Origin: Pseudomonadota bacterium
GTDB taxonomy: Bacteria > Pseudomonadota > Alphaproteobacteria > Acetobacterales > Acetobacteraceae
NCBI GenBank assembly: GCA_021784255.1
Contig: JAJXSZ010000003.1
Span: 1-36,603, forward strand
DNA: 36,603 nucleotides
Reading direction: 5' to 3'
Below the pieces are notes generated by a model, which was not told where the DNA came from, did not search any database, and saw only the letters and a list, made by a program, of their open reading frames with translations. Position numbers and translations under genes: made by a program. How positions within the stretch are numbered: position 1 is the first letter of the stretch; each line of letters begins with the position of its first letter. Shown here piece by piece: positions 29,221-36,603 of this stretch.

Positions 29221-30348
29221 GTGATCCGCACCGACTGCCGCCATTTCCGCGCTGCCAAACCGTGCGCCTTCAATAAACTTGACGGCTCCGAATGCCCCGG
29301 TTGTCGGCATGTCGCGCCCTTCGGGGAGCGCATTCTGATGATCAAGCTCGACGCGATCGGCGACGTGCTGCGGTCGGCCTGTCTGCTGCCTGCGATCGCC
29401 GCGCGTCATGACCGCCCCTACATCGCCTGGCTGACGCGGCCTGAATCGGCGGAACTCGTGAGCATGATGCGCGGCGTCGATGAGACGCTGGTGCTTGCGC
29501 CGGAGACGCTGGCGCGCATTGCCGCGGGCGGCTGGGCGCAGGTCTACTCGCTGTCCAACGACCTGCCGAGTGCCTCGCTCGCCACGCTCGCGGCGGGCGA
29601 GGCGCCGGTGGTCGGCTTCTCCTTGCGCCATGGAACGATTCTGCCCAGCAACGATGCGGCGCGCGCCTGGCTCGAACTCGCGGCCTTCGACCGGCTCAAG
29701 AAACAGAATCGCACCACGTACCAGCACCGGATGCTGGCCATCCTCGATGCGGCCGCAGAGGCGGTGCCGCCACCCGCGCTCGATATTCCGCCCGCGGTAC
29801 GACGCGAAGCGGCCTCGCGCGTGGCCGCGCTGTTTCCCGCCAGCAGCCGGCGTCGTGTCGGCATCAATGCCGGGTCCGGCGCGCGTTGGCCCAAGAAGAT
29901 GCTCGATGAGGAGGGCATCGCCCACGTCATTGCCGCGCTGCTCGCCGGTGCGGATGTCGATATCCTGCTGCTCGGCGCGGAGGCAGAGCGCGCCAAGACC
30001 GAGGCCGTGCTGGCACGCTTCGCCGGCGAGCGCCGTGTCGCCGCGGCCCTTACCGGCGGCTCGATCGGCAGCTTTGTTGCCACGCTCGCCGAGGTGCAGG
30101 TCCTGCTCTGCGGGGACACGCTGGCGCTGCACGGCGCGACCGCGATCGGCCTGCCGACGGTCGCCGTTTTTGGTCCGACCAGCCTGCCGGAGATCGAGGA
30201 TTTCGGCGGCCTGGTGAGCAAGGTTGCGGCGGACGGGCTCGACTGTCTGGGTTGCTATGGCGACTGCGACAAGCAACGGCACTGCATGGCGCTGCTGGAT
30301 CCGAGCCGGCTCGCCGAGATGCTGCTCGCCCGGCTCGGGACCGGCTGA
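29221..30348 (+). CDS. glycosyltransferase family 9 (heptosyltransferase-like) with Cys motifs at both termini
   Basis: GTG start inferred to retain TDCRHFRAAKPCAFNKLDGSECPGCRHVAPFGERILMIKLDAIGDVLRSACLLPAI; GINAGSGARWPKK; LLCGDTLALHGATAIGLPTVAVFGPTS; DGLDCLGCYGDCDKQRHC. Confidence 0.88.
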   Translation: MIRTDCRHFRAAKPCAFNKLDGSECPGCRHVAPFGERILMIKLDAIGDVLRSACLLPAIAARHDRPYIAWLTRPESAELVSMMRGVDETLVLAPETLARIAAGGWAQVYSLSNDLPSASLATLAAGEAPVVGFSLRHGTILPSNDAARAWLELAAFDRLKKQNRTTYQHRMLAILDAAAEAVPPPALDIPPAVRREAASRVAALFPASSRRRVGINAGSGARWPKKMLDEEGIAHVIAALLAGADVDILLLGAEAERAKTEAVLARFAGERRVAAALTGGSIGSFVATLAEVQVLLCGDTLALHGATAIGLPTVAVFGPTSLPEIEDFGGLVSKVAADGLDCLGCYGDCDKQRHCMALLDPSRLAEMLLARLGTG

Positions 30349-31533
30349 TTGCGCATCTTCTTCCTTGCCCAGCGCGTGCCCTTCCCGCCCGATCGCGGCG
30401 ATAAGATCACCACGGCCAACGAAGTGCGCCATCTCGCGCGCTCGCACGAGGTGCACGTGTTCTGCCTCGCCGATGGGGAGGACGATCTCGCGCAGGCCGA
30501 GCCGCTGCGGCGGATCGTGACGTCGGTGACAGCGGTTCCGGTCTCGGCATGGCGCGCGCGGCTGCGTGCTGTTGGCGCGCTGGCTGGCGGCGGGCCACTC
30601 ACGGTCGCCATGCTGGACGAGGGGGCCCTGCGGCGTGCGGTCGCCGCGGCCGCCGCGAGAACGCCGCCGGATCTCGTCTTCGTCTACAGCTCCAACGTGG
30701 CGCAGCACGCGCTTGGCGTCGGCGGGGTGCCGCGCATCATGCAGTTCGCGGATCTGGACAGCCGCAAATTCGCCGCTCTCGGTACCAGTGCCGGCTGGCC
30801 GATGCGCCTTGTCTACGCGCTGGAGGGGCGCCGGCTGCTTGCCTGGGAGCGGCGCATCGCGCAGGCCTTCGCGCATTCGCTGCTGTGCACCGAAGCGGAG
30901 GTCGCGGAGTTCCGCACGCTCATTCCGGGAGTGCCGGTGAGCTGTGTCGGCAATGGTGTCGATCTCGACTATTTCGCCCCGGGCGCGGCCGCGCCGGAGG
31001 AGGATCTGCTCGTCTTCACCGGCGTCATGGATTACTCCGCCAATGTCGATGCCATGGTCTGGTTCTGCGCCGAGGTGCTGCCGCGTATCCGCGCAACCCG
31101 TCCCGCGGCGCGGCTCGCGATCGTGGGCAGCAGGCCGAACGCCGCCGTGCGCGCGCTCGGTGCGCTGGCCGGCGTCACCGTCACCGGCCGCGTGCCCGAT
31201 GTACGGCCCTGGATCGGACGGGCCGCCGTTTTTGTGGCGCCGCTGCGCCTGGCGCGCGGGATTCAGAACAAGGTGCTGGAGGCAATGGCGTCGGGCGTGC
31301 CGGTGGTGGCCTCGACCGCCGCATGGCGGGGCACGGGACTGGCGGCGGGCGATGGGATCGTGCCGGCCGCAGACGCCGACGCCTTTGCCGCTCGCGTTAC
31401 GGAACTGCTCGCCGATCCGGCCGGTCGCGCGGCGCTCGGCGCTCGCGGGCGGGTGGCGATGGAACGGGACTTCACCTGGGCGGCGCAGTTCGTCCGGCTC
31501 GATGCTGTCATCGCCGGGGTGGCTGCCCGCTAG
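30349..31533 (+). CDS. TIGR03087-like PEP-CTERM/XrtA-associated glycosyltransferase
   Basis: TTG start; MRIFFLAQRVPFPPDRGDKITTANEVRHLARSHEVHVFCLAD; MQFADLDSRKFAAL; FTGVMDYSANVDAMVWFCAEVLPRIRATRP; VFVAPLRLARGIQNKVLEAMASGVPVVAS. Confidence 0.93.
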   Translation: MRIFFLAQRVPFPPDRGDKITTANEVRHLARSHEVHVFCLADGEDDLAQAEPLRRIVTSVTAVPVSAWRARLRAVGALAGGGPLTVAMLDEGALRRAVAAAAARTPPDLVFVYSSNVAQHALGVGGVPRIMQFADLDSRKFAALGTSAGWPMRLVYALEGRRLLAWERRIAQAFAHSLLCTEAEVAEFRTLIPGVPVSCVGNGVDLDYFAPGAAAPEEDLLVFTGVMDYSANVDAMVWFCAEVLPRIRATRPAARLAIVGSRPNAAVRALGALAGVTVTGRVPDVRPWIGRAAVFVAPLRLARGIQNKVLEAMASGVPVVASTAAWRGTGLAAGDGIVPAADADAFAARVTELLADPAGRAALGARGRVAMERDFTWAAQFVRLDAVIAGVAAR

Positions 31534-31591
31534 AGCAACCCGGGTCTGCCGGAGCCGGACAGAGGCTCGGACAGATCCGAGGTTGCTCTAG
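31530..31591. repeat. CTAGAGCAACC...GGTTGCTCTAG palindromic element (copy 2), extended imperfect hairpin / bidirectional terminator
   Basis: Perfect 11-bp termini (31530-31540/31581-31591) with further imperfect pairing inward; lies exactly between convergent stop codons. Confidence 0.85.
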
Positions 31592-32637
31592 CCGAGCCCG
31601 CGCACGATCGCAGGGCCGAGCAGGTTGGCGAGTGGCAGCGGCAGTTTCTTCCAGGCGGCGATGAAGAGGCGGTATTTCGGGTTCAGGGGATTGAGATCGG
31701 GGATCGCAACGCCGGGGGCCAGCCGGTATCGGTGCATGATGGGTGCCGGCTCGAAGCCCCAGTTCTTCTTGAAGGCAAAGGCGCCGGTGCCCCGCTTGCT
31801 GCGACCGAAATCGAACAGGGAGAGCCCGCGGCCGGCAGCACGGCGCATCACCTCCCAGTACATAAAGTCGTTCGCATAGCAGTGGCGCGCGGCATACGTT
31901 CCGCCGCCGTAATAAGGTAGGACCTCGTCGCGGAAGGTGAAGTTCATCACCGCGGCGACCGGCGTGCCCTGTTCGCGGATCGTCACGATCTCTGCATCCT
32001 CGCCGAAACCGTCGAGCAGTGCCTGAAACCAGCGACGCGCGAAAACCGGGGTGCCGAGATTGCGCACACTCTCGGCGTAGATGCGGTGCAAGCCCCTAGC
32101 GTCGCGCGAGACGTCGGAGGTGAGGCCGCGTTCGATCCCCTTGCGCACCATGGCGCGCTGCTTGCGCGGAATCGCCTTGAGGTTCGCCTCGTCTGAAGCG
32201 GTGAACCGCTTGCGGAACGTGACGTAGAGATCATCGCGCGCAGACCAGGCGCCGGTGGTGAAAACGGTGGGATCGAGATCGTGCAGCAGCCGAAGTTCCA
32301 GCACCGGCGCGGAAGTTTCGCACATGATGCGCTCCGCTTCGGCAAGCAATGCCGCCTCGGTCGCGGGCTCGTCGCCGAGCGGCCCGCCATGGACGCAGAA
32401 CGGCACCGAAATGAGGCTGTGGCCGAACAGGCGCGAGCGCACGCTGCCGAGCGGCAGCACGCCGACGATCACACCATCACGTTCGGCAAGGATGAAGTGC
32501 GTCTTGTGGCCGAAACCCTGTTCGATCGCCCGGGCCCAGCCGGCACGATGGAAGAAGGTGGCACGCGGATGCGCGAGCACGAAGGCATCCCAGGCGGCAA
32601 CGCTGCCCGCGTCGAGGGGCCGGATGGTGAGCGGCAT
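31588..32637 (-). CDS. FemAB family XrtA/PEP-CTERM-associated protein (GNAT-like fold)
   Basis: ATFFHRAGWARAIEQGFGHKTHFILAERDGVIVGVLPL, SVPFCVHGGPLGD, PRKQRAMVRKGIERGL, FARRWFQALLDGFGEDAEIVTIREQGTPVAAVMNFTFRDEVLPYYGGG, DFGRSKRGTGAFAFKKNWGFEP. Confidence 0.92.
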   Translation of the reverse strand: MPLTIRPLDAGSVAAWDAFVLAHPRATFFHRAGWARAIEQGFGHKTHFILAERDGVIVGVLPLGSVRSRLFGHSLISVPFCVHGGPLGDEPATEAALLAEAERIMCETSAPVLELRLLHDLDPTVFTTGAWSARDDLYVTFRKRFTASDEANLKAIPRKQRAMVRKGIERGLTSDVSRDARGLHRIYAESVRNLGTPVFARRWFQALLDGFGEDAEIVTIREQGTPVAAVMNFTFRDEVLPYYGGGTYAARHCYANDFMYWEVMRRAAGRGLSLFDFGRSKRGTGAFAFKKNWGFEPAPIMHRYRLAPGVAIPDLNPLNPKYRLFIAAWKKLPLPLANLLGPAIVRGLG

Positions 32638-32639
32638 GC

Positions 32640-33455
32640 TCAGGCGGCGAGTTCTGGCGCAAACACGCGGTCGATCCGGTCCCAGGCGAAATCGCGCAGG
32701 AGGTGGCGCAGCCGGCCTTCCATCGCCGCGAGATTGACGCGATGGCGGAAGCGCGAGCGGGCGGAGGCGCCGGCAATCAGCGGCTGGCCGGGATCGATCT
32801 CCCAGGGATGGAAGTAGAAGATCGCCCGCGTGCCTTCGCCGACCACGCGGCGCAGTCCGGCCCGGAACAGCGTATAGGGCGCGAGACGGAACCAGCCGCC
32901 GCCCGAGAGGGGAAGGTTGCGGCTGCCGAACTGCAGGGTGGTCATCGGCAATTCCAGCAACGCCCCGCACCGGTGCGCCCGGCGTGGCGAGTCCGGGGAT
33001 CCGTAGAGGTCGTGGCGGATCGGGAACACGGACGATGAATAGCGGTAGCCAGCCCGGGCGAGCGCGTCATACGCCCAGGGCGTGCGCGGGCCGATGGAAA
33101 AGGTCGGCGCGCGATAGCCGGTGACGACGACCCCGCCGATATCCTCGAGCAGCGCCCTGGCTCGCGCGATATCGGCGGCGAAGGCAGCCTCGCCGATCCG
33201 ATCGACGCGCTGGTGCCCGTAGCCGTGGCTCGCCAACTCATGCCCCTCGGCGACGATGCGCCGGACCAGCGCGGGATGGCGCTCGGCGACCCAGCCCAGG
33301 GTGAAGCACGTCGCGCGAACGCCGGCTGACGCGAACAGGTCGAGGACGCGGTTGGTGTTGGCGGCAACGCGCGGCGCGAACGCGTCCCAGCGCGCCGGAT
33401 CGACGATGCTGGCGAAAGCCTCGACCTGGAAATAATCCTCAACGTCGAGCGTCAT
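32640..33455 (-). CDS. XrtA-associated polysaccharide deacetylase (DUF3473 type)
   Basis: MTLDVEDYFQVEAFASIV, ATCFTLGWVAERHPALVRRIVAEGHELASHGYGHQRV, GYRAPTFSIGPRTPWAYDALARAGYRYSSSVFPIRHDLYG, FYFHPWEIDPGQP; alternative GTG start at 33572. Confidence 0.93.
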   Translation of the reverse strand: MTLDVEDYFQVEAFASIVDPARWDAFAPRVAANTNRVLDLFASAGVRATCFTLGWVAERHPALVRRIVAEGHELASHGYGHQRVDRIGEAAFAADIARARALLEDIGGVVVTGYRAPTFSIGPRTPWAYDALARAGYRYSSSVFPIRHDLYGSPDSPRRAHRCGALLELPMTTLQFGSRNLPLSGGGWFRLAPYTLFRAGLRRVVGEGTRAIFYFHPWEIDPGQPLIAGASARSRFRHRVNLAAMEGRLRHLLRDFAWDRIDRVFAPELAA

Positions 33456-33480
33456 GGCGCCCGTGGTTGCGCACCGGGAG

Positions 33481-33570
33481 GTGGGGCCCAAAGGGGCGGG
33501 GCCCAAAGGGGTGGGGCCCAAAGGGGTGGGGCCCAAAGGGGTGGGGCCCGGAGAGGTGGGGCCTGGCGTC
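33481..33570 (-). repeat. 15-bp tandem repeat (GTGGGGCCCAAAGGG, 4 near-identical units plus 2 degenerate)
   Basis: Units at 33481, 33496, 33511, 33526, 33541, 33556. Confidence 0.95.
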
Positions 33571-33577
33571 ACTCGCC

Positions 33578-34576
33578 TCAGCCTCGCGCGCTGACGCCGC
33601 CGAAGACGTCCATCAGGCGCTGAAACACGCGCTCGCGCCGGGCTGCGGATTCCTCGAGCGCGGCGACGCGGCGGGACAGTTCCGCGAGCCCCGGCAGCGT
33701 CACCACCGGCGCGGCCGCTGCGGCGATCGGCACGGGGGCCGGGACGGGCTCCGGGGCTCCGCCCTCGAGATCGCGCCGCAACTCCTCGGCCGTCGAATCG
33801 ACCATCGGGCCAGTAATCTTGTGCGCTTCCTCGAGTGCCCCGTAGAGCATGACGCGGGAGGCGAGGCGGTTGATGCGCCGCGGCACGCCGCCGCTTTCGC
33901 GATGGATCGCGGCGAAGGCCCCCTCGGTGAAGCTCGGGTCGCCGTGCCATTCCACGGCCTTCAGCCGGTGTTCGACATAGGCGCGCGTTTCCTCCTCGGC
34001 GAGCGGACCGAGATGGTAGGAGGCGAGCACGCGGCTGCGCAGCTGCTCGAGATCCGGGCTGGCGATGCGGGCGCGGAACTGGGGCTGGCCCAGCAGGATC
34101 ATCTGCAGTCCGGCCTGGCCCTCCTCGGGCAGGTTGGAGAGCATGCGCAGCTCCTCGAGCGCCGGCAGCGACAGGCTCTGCGCCTCGTCCACAACCAGCA
34201 GCAGCCGGCGCCCCTCGGCGCGGCGGGCGCGCAGGATGTCCGAGAAGTGGGCGATCAGCGTTGCCTTGTCGCTGGTCTCGGCGGTGACGCCGAAGCCGGC
34301 CATGGCGAGGCGGAACAGGTCATCGCCCGAGACCTGCGTCGTGCTGACGCGGGCCATCGTATAGACATCCCGGTCGAGCTGCGCCCAGAGCCGTTCGACC
34401 AGCGTCGTCTTGCCGGCTCCCACTTCGCCGGTGATGACGATGAAGCCCTCGCCCTGCGAGAGACCGAAGATGAGGTGGGAAATGGCGCGGCCATGGCCAC
34501 GGCTCTGGTAGAAGAAGCGTTGGTCAGGCGTCAGCTGGAACGGCGGAGCCGACAGTCCGTAGAACTGCTCGAACAT
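33578..34576 (-). CDS. XrtA/PEP-CTERM-associated AAA ATPase (ExeA-like)
   Basis: MFEQFYGLSAPPFQLTPDQRFFYQSRGHGRAISHLIFGLSQGEGFIVITGEVGAGKTTLVERL; LLLVVDEAQSLSLPALEELRMLSNLP. Confidence 0.94.
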   Translation of the reverse strand: MFEQFYGLSAPPFQLTPDQRFFYQSRGHGRAISHLIFGLSQGEGFIVITGEVGAGKTTLVERLWAQLDRDVYTMARVSTTQVSGDDLFRLAMAGFGVTAETSDKATLIAHFSDILRARRAEGRRLLLVVDEAQSLSLPALEELRMLSNLPEEGQAGLQMILLGQPQFRARIASPDLEQLRSRVLASYHLGPLAEEETRAYVEHRLKAVEWHGDPSFTEGAFAAIHRESGGVPRRINRLASRVMLYGALEEAHKITGPMVDSTAEELRRDLEGGAPEPVPAPVPIAAAAAPVVTLPGLAELSRRVAALEESAARRERVFQRLMDVFGGVSARG

Positions 34577-34579
34577 CGC

Positions 34580-36301
34580 TTAGAACTGCTTGTTCAGAGT
34601 AATGATCACATAATGTGTGGTTTGGTTGTAACCGGAGGTACGCGAGGACGTGATGTCCAACGCGTATTGCGCCGACGTCGTCAACGTCTTCGACAACCGC
34701 CAGTTGGCGCCGAGTGAAAAGCTGTGGATGTACTCGGTAGCCGCCCCGGGCGTTGCGGCGCTGCCGGAGCCGGTGCGGACGCCGTACTGATAGGACGTGT
34801 TGGCCGAAACATTCGGCGAGAGATCGTGCTGCCAGGCCAGCGAGACATAGCTGCCTGACGTCGAGGAGGGGCCGGGCGTGGTCGCGGTCGATGCGCTCAG
34901 GACCCGGCTGTGGTCGGTGCGCGCGGCCAGGGTGACGACGTCGCGCGGCAGCAGATAGGCGATGGAGGCGCTGTAGCGCTCGATCCGGTCGACGGTTCCC
35001 GAGATGCCGAAGAAATTGTCCTCGAGCATCAGCGGCACGCCCGTCACCGCGTCGATGGGATTGCCGTACGGATCCAGCCGCGAGGAGGCGAGCGCGGTCT
35101 GGAGATTCTCGGCCGCACTCGAGATCCCTTTCGAGTATCGGCCGCTCAGCAGCAGCCGCGTGCCGAGCTGGTAGGTGCCGTCGAAGGAGACGCTGTTGGC
35201 GCCATCATACCGGCCGTAGGTGAGGGTCAACGAGCTCTTGGGATTGGGGAGCAGGCGGGCTCCCGCGCTCCAGGTCATGCCGCGGATATTGATCGGCGTC
35301 GTGCCGCCATAGTGCAGATCCTCGTAACCGAGGCTGCCGATGACGATGATTTCTCGCGTTATGCCATAGCCGAGATTGGCGCTGGCGAGGTCGCGATGGG
35401 AGGTGCCGAGACTGCCGCCGGTGCTCTGTGACCCGGAGAGCTGCCCTCCGAAGCGCACGCGACCGAAATTTTCGCCGGATGTGAAGCCGGCATGCGCGGC
35501 ATTGGTGATCTGGTTCTGGTTCGGTGCGACGGTGCCGAACGGCGTGGTGGAGCGGACGTTGTTGCCGTTTTCGAAGGCCGTTTCGGCGAAGGTGTAGCCG
35601 AGTTCGGCGATGCCGGTGCCACCGAAGCGGTGCTGCAGGAGGGGAGCGATCTGGAACGCGTAAGTTTGGGTCAGCTGCTGCGGCGACAGGCTCGTCGTGC
35701 CGACGCTGCCGAAGCCGCCCTGCCCGAGTGTCTGCGAGCCGGTGCCCCGCGCATCGAGGAAGAGCGTGTCGGGCACCAGGATCGCGTGCAGATTGCCATT
35801 GAAATCCTGGCCGATCCTGTTGGCGCTGCCGTCCCGGGCGTAGAAGGTCACCTGGGGGCTGTAGACCAGCGTGCCTTGCAGTCGCGGACTCTGTCCGCTG
35901 ATCAGCAGGGACGGGCTGATGATCGTCCCGACGTCCCAGCGGCCGGCGCTCCCGGCGCTGCGGCCGGCGCCAACGGGGTCGGCAAAAAAACCGCTGATCG
36001 AGATGGCCGGTGTCACCGTGAACCCGGCTTGGGGCGTCGGCGACAGGGGGGACAGCGCCGAGTCGTACGCGTGCCGCAGGTTGCCGAGGTTCACGTCGGC
36101 GGCGTTGGACGGCAGCAGGCCGGTGCTCTGGGCCCGCGCCGCGGATGCCGGAACGAGGCTGGCCAGGCCCGCGCCGATCGCTGTTAAACCGAGGAGATAG
36201 GCCGCTTTCCGGCACAACCGCCCGCGCCTCGGCGGGAGGGGTTGCAGGGCCGGCTTGTCGCCCGGTCTACGTGTAGGTGCCGAAATAATGATAGGCTCCA
36301 A
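34580..36301 (-). CDS. TIGR03016-like PEP-CTERM-system-associated outer membrane beta-barrel protein
   Basis: Signal-peptide-like N-terminus (AAYLLGLTAIGAGLASLVPASAARAQ), alternating beta-strand pattern, C-terminal ...THYVIITLNKQF; position in XrtA cluster; exact start uncertain. Confidence 0.85.
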   Translation of the reverse strand: MEPIIISAPTRRPGDKPALQPLPPRRGRLCRKAAYLLGLTAIGAGLASLVPASAARAQSTGLLPSNAADVNLGNLRHAYDSALSPLSPTPQAGFTVTPAISISGFFADPVGAGRSAGSAGRWDVGTIISPSLLISGQSPRLQGTLVYSPQVTFYARDGSANRIGQDFNGNLHAILVPDTLFLDARGTGSQTLGQGGFGSVGTTSLSPQQLTQTYAFQIAPLLQHRFGGTGIAELGYTFAETAFENGNNVRSTTPFGTVAPNQNQITNAAHAGFTSGENFGRVRFGGQLSGSQSTGGSLGTSHRDLASANLGYGITREIIVIGSLGYEDLHYGGTTPINIRGMTWSAGARLLPNPKSSLTLTYGRYDGANSVSFDGTYQLGTRLLLSGRYSKGISSAAENLQTALASSRLDPYGNPIDAVTGVPLMLEDNFFGISGTVDRIERYSASIAYLLPRDVVTLAARTDHSRVLSASTATTPGPSSTSGSYVSLAWQHDLSPNVSANTSYQYGVRTGSGSAATPGAATEYIHSFSLGANWRLSKTLTTSAQYALDITSSRTSGYNQTTHYVIITLNKQF

Positions 36302-36603
36302 ACGTGTAGCTGGTGGTGAGCTTGATCTTGTTCAGCATCAGCATGACGTTTTCGCAAGCCCGAATTAAGTCCAGGGCCGCCACCACCTCGTTCCGTTGCG
36401 TTTTTTCCGCCTCCACGACCATGATCACCAGGCCGACCACCGAGGCGAAGGTGCTGGGATCGCTCGTGGAAAGGCAGGGGGGGGTATCGAGCAGCAGCAG
36501 GTGGTTGGGAAAACGTCGCGCCAGGCGCTCGAGCAGGGCGGTCACCGGGCTCGCCGCCGCAAGATCCGGCGTCCGTGCCCGGCGCGAGCCGATCGGCAGC
36601 ACC
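36267..36603 (-). CDS. XrtA-associated tyrosine autokinase (CpsD/CapB type), C-terminal part; truncated by window end
   Basis: FPNHLLLLDTPPCLSTSDPSTFASVVGLVIMVVEAEKTQRNEVVAALDLIRACENVMLMLNKIKLTTSYTFGAYHYFGTYT; Walker B-like LLLLDTPP and Tyr-rich tail. Confidence 0.88.
   Translation of the reverse strand, partial: VLPIGSRRARTPDLAAASPVTALLERLARRFPNHLLLLDTPPCLSTSDPSTFASVVGLVIMVVEAEKTQRNEVVAALDLIRACENVMLMLNKIKLTTSYTFGAYHYFGTYT

Noticed and set aside
33481-33570. CRISPR-like array from the 15-bp repeats
   Set aside because: Direct tandem units without spacers; no cas genes. It is a minisatellite.

Overview
High-GC, gene-dense window, probably from an alphaproteobacterium (Acetobacteraceae/Rhodospirillales-like; this is an inference, not tested). 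No rRNA, tRNA, CRISPR array, transposase or phage genes were recognised. Left part (1-27.4 kb) is mostly chromosomal housekeeping and metabolic genes: frmA-pta-ackA, marR-emrA-emrB efflux, an EF-G-like GTPase with mmcB and PCD, a zincin metallopeptidase, a UDG-family protein, ggt, a 2-hydroxyacid dehydrogenase, thpR, tesA divergent from ybbA-ybbP-like ABC genes, a Bax-inhibitor-1 protein, carD-fdxA-S4-SUV3-like helicase, htpG, an M17 aminopeptidase and a MarR-type regulator. The right end (27.5-36.6 kb) is an exosortase A (XrtA/EpsH)-type exopolysaccharide locus: exosortase with a divergent C-terminal EpsI-like domain, GT9, TIGR03087-like glycosyltransferase, FemAB-like protein, polysaccharide deacetylase, AAA ATPase, outer-membrane beta-barrel protein and a tyrosine autokinase truncated by the window end. 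No PEP-CTERM cargo protein is visible in the window. Main second-look items: the XrtA locus and its divergent exosortase tail; a CTAGAGCAA...TTGCTCTAG palindromic element present twice whose arms supply the stop codons of three genes; several in-frame tandem repeats (CarD N-terminus, TesA signal peptide, deacetylase leader); and a promoter/operator placing the marR transcription start at its ATG.
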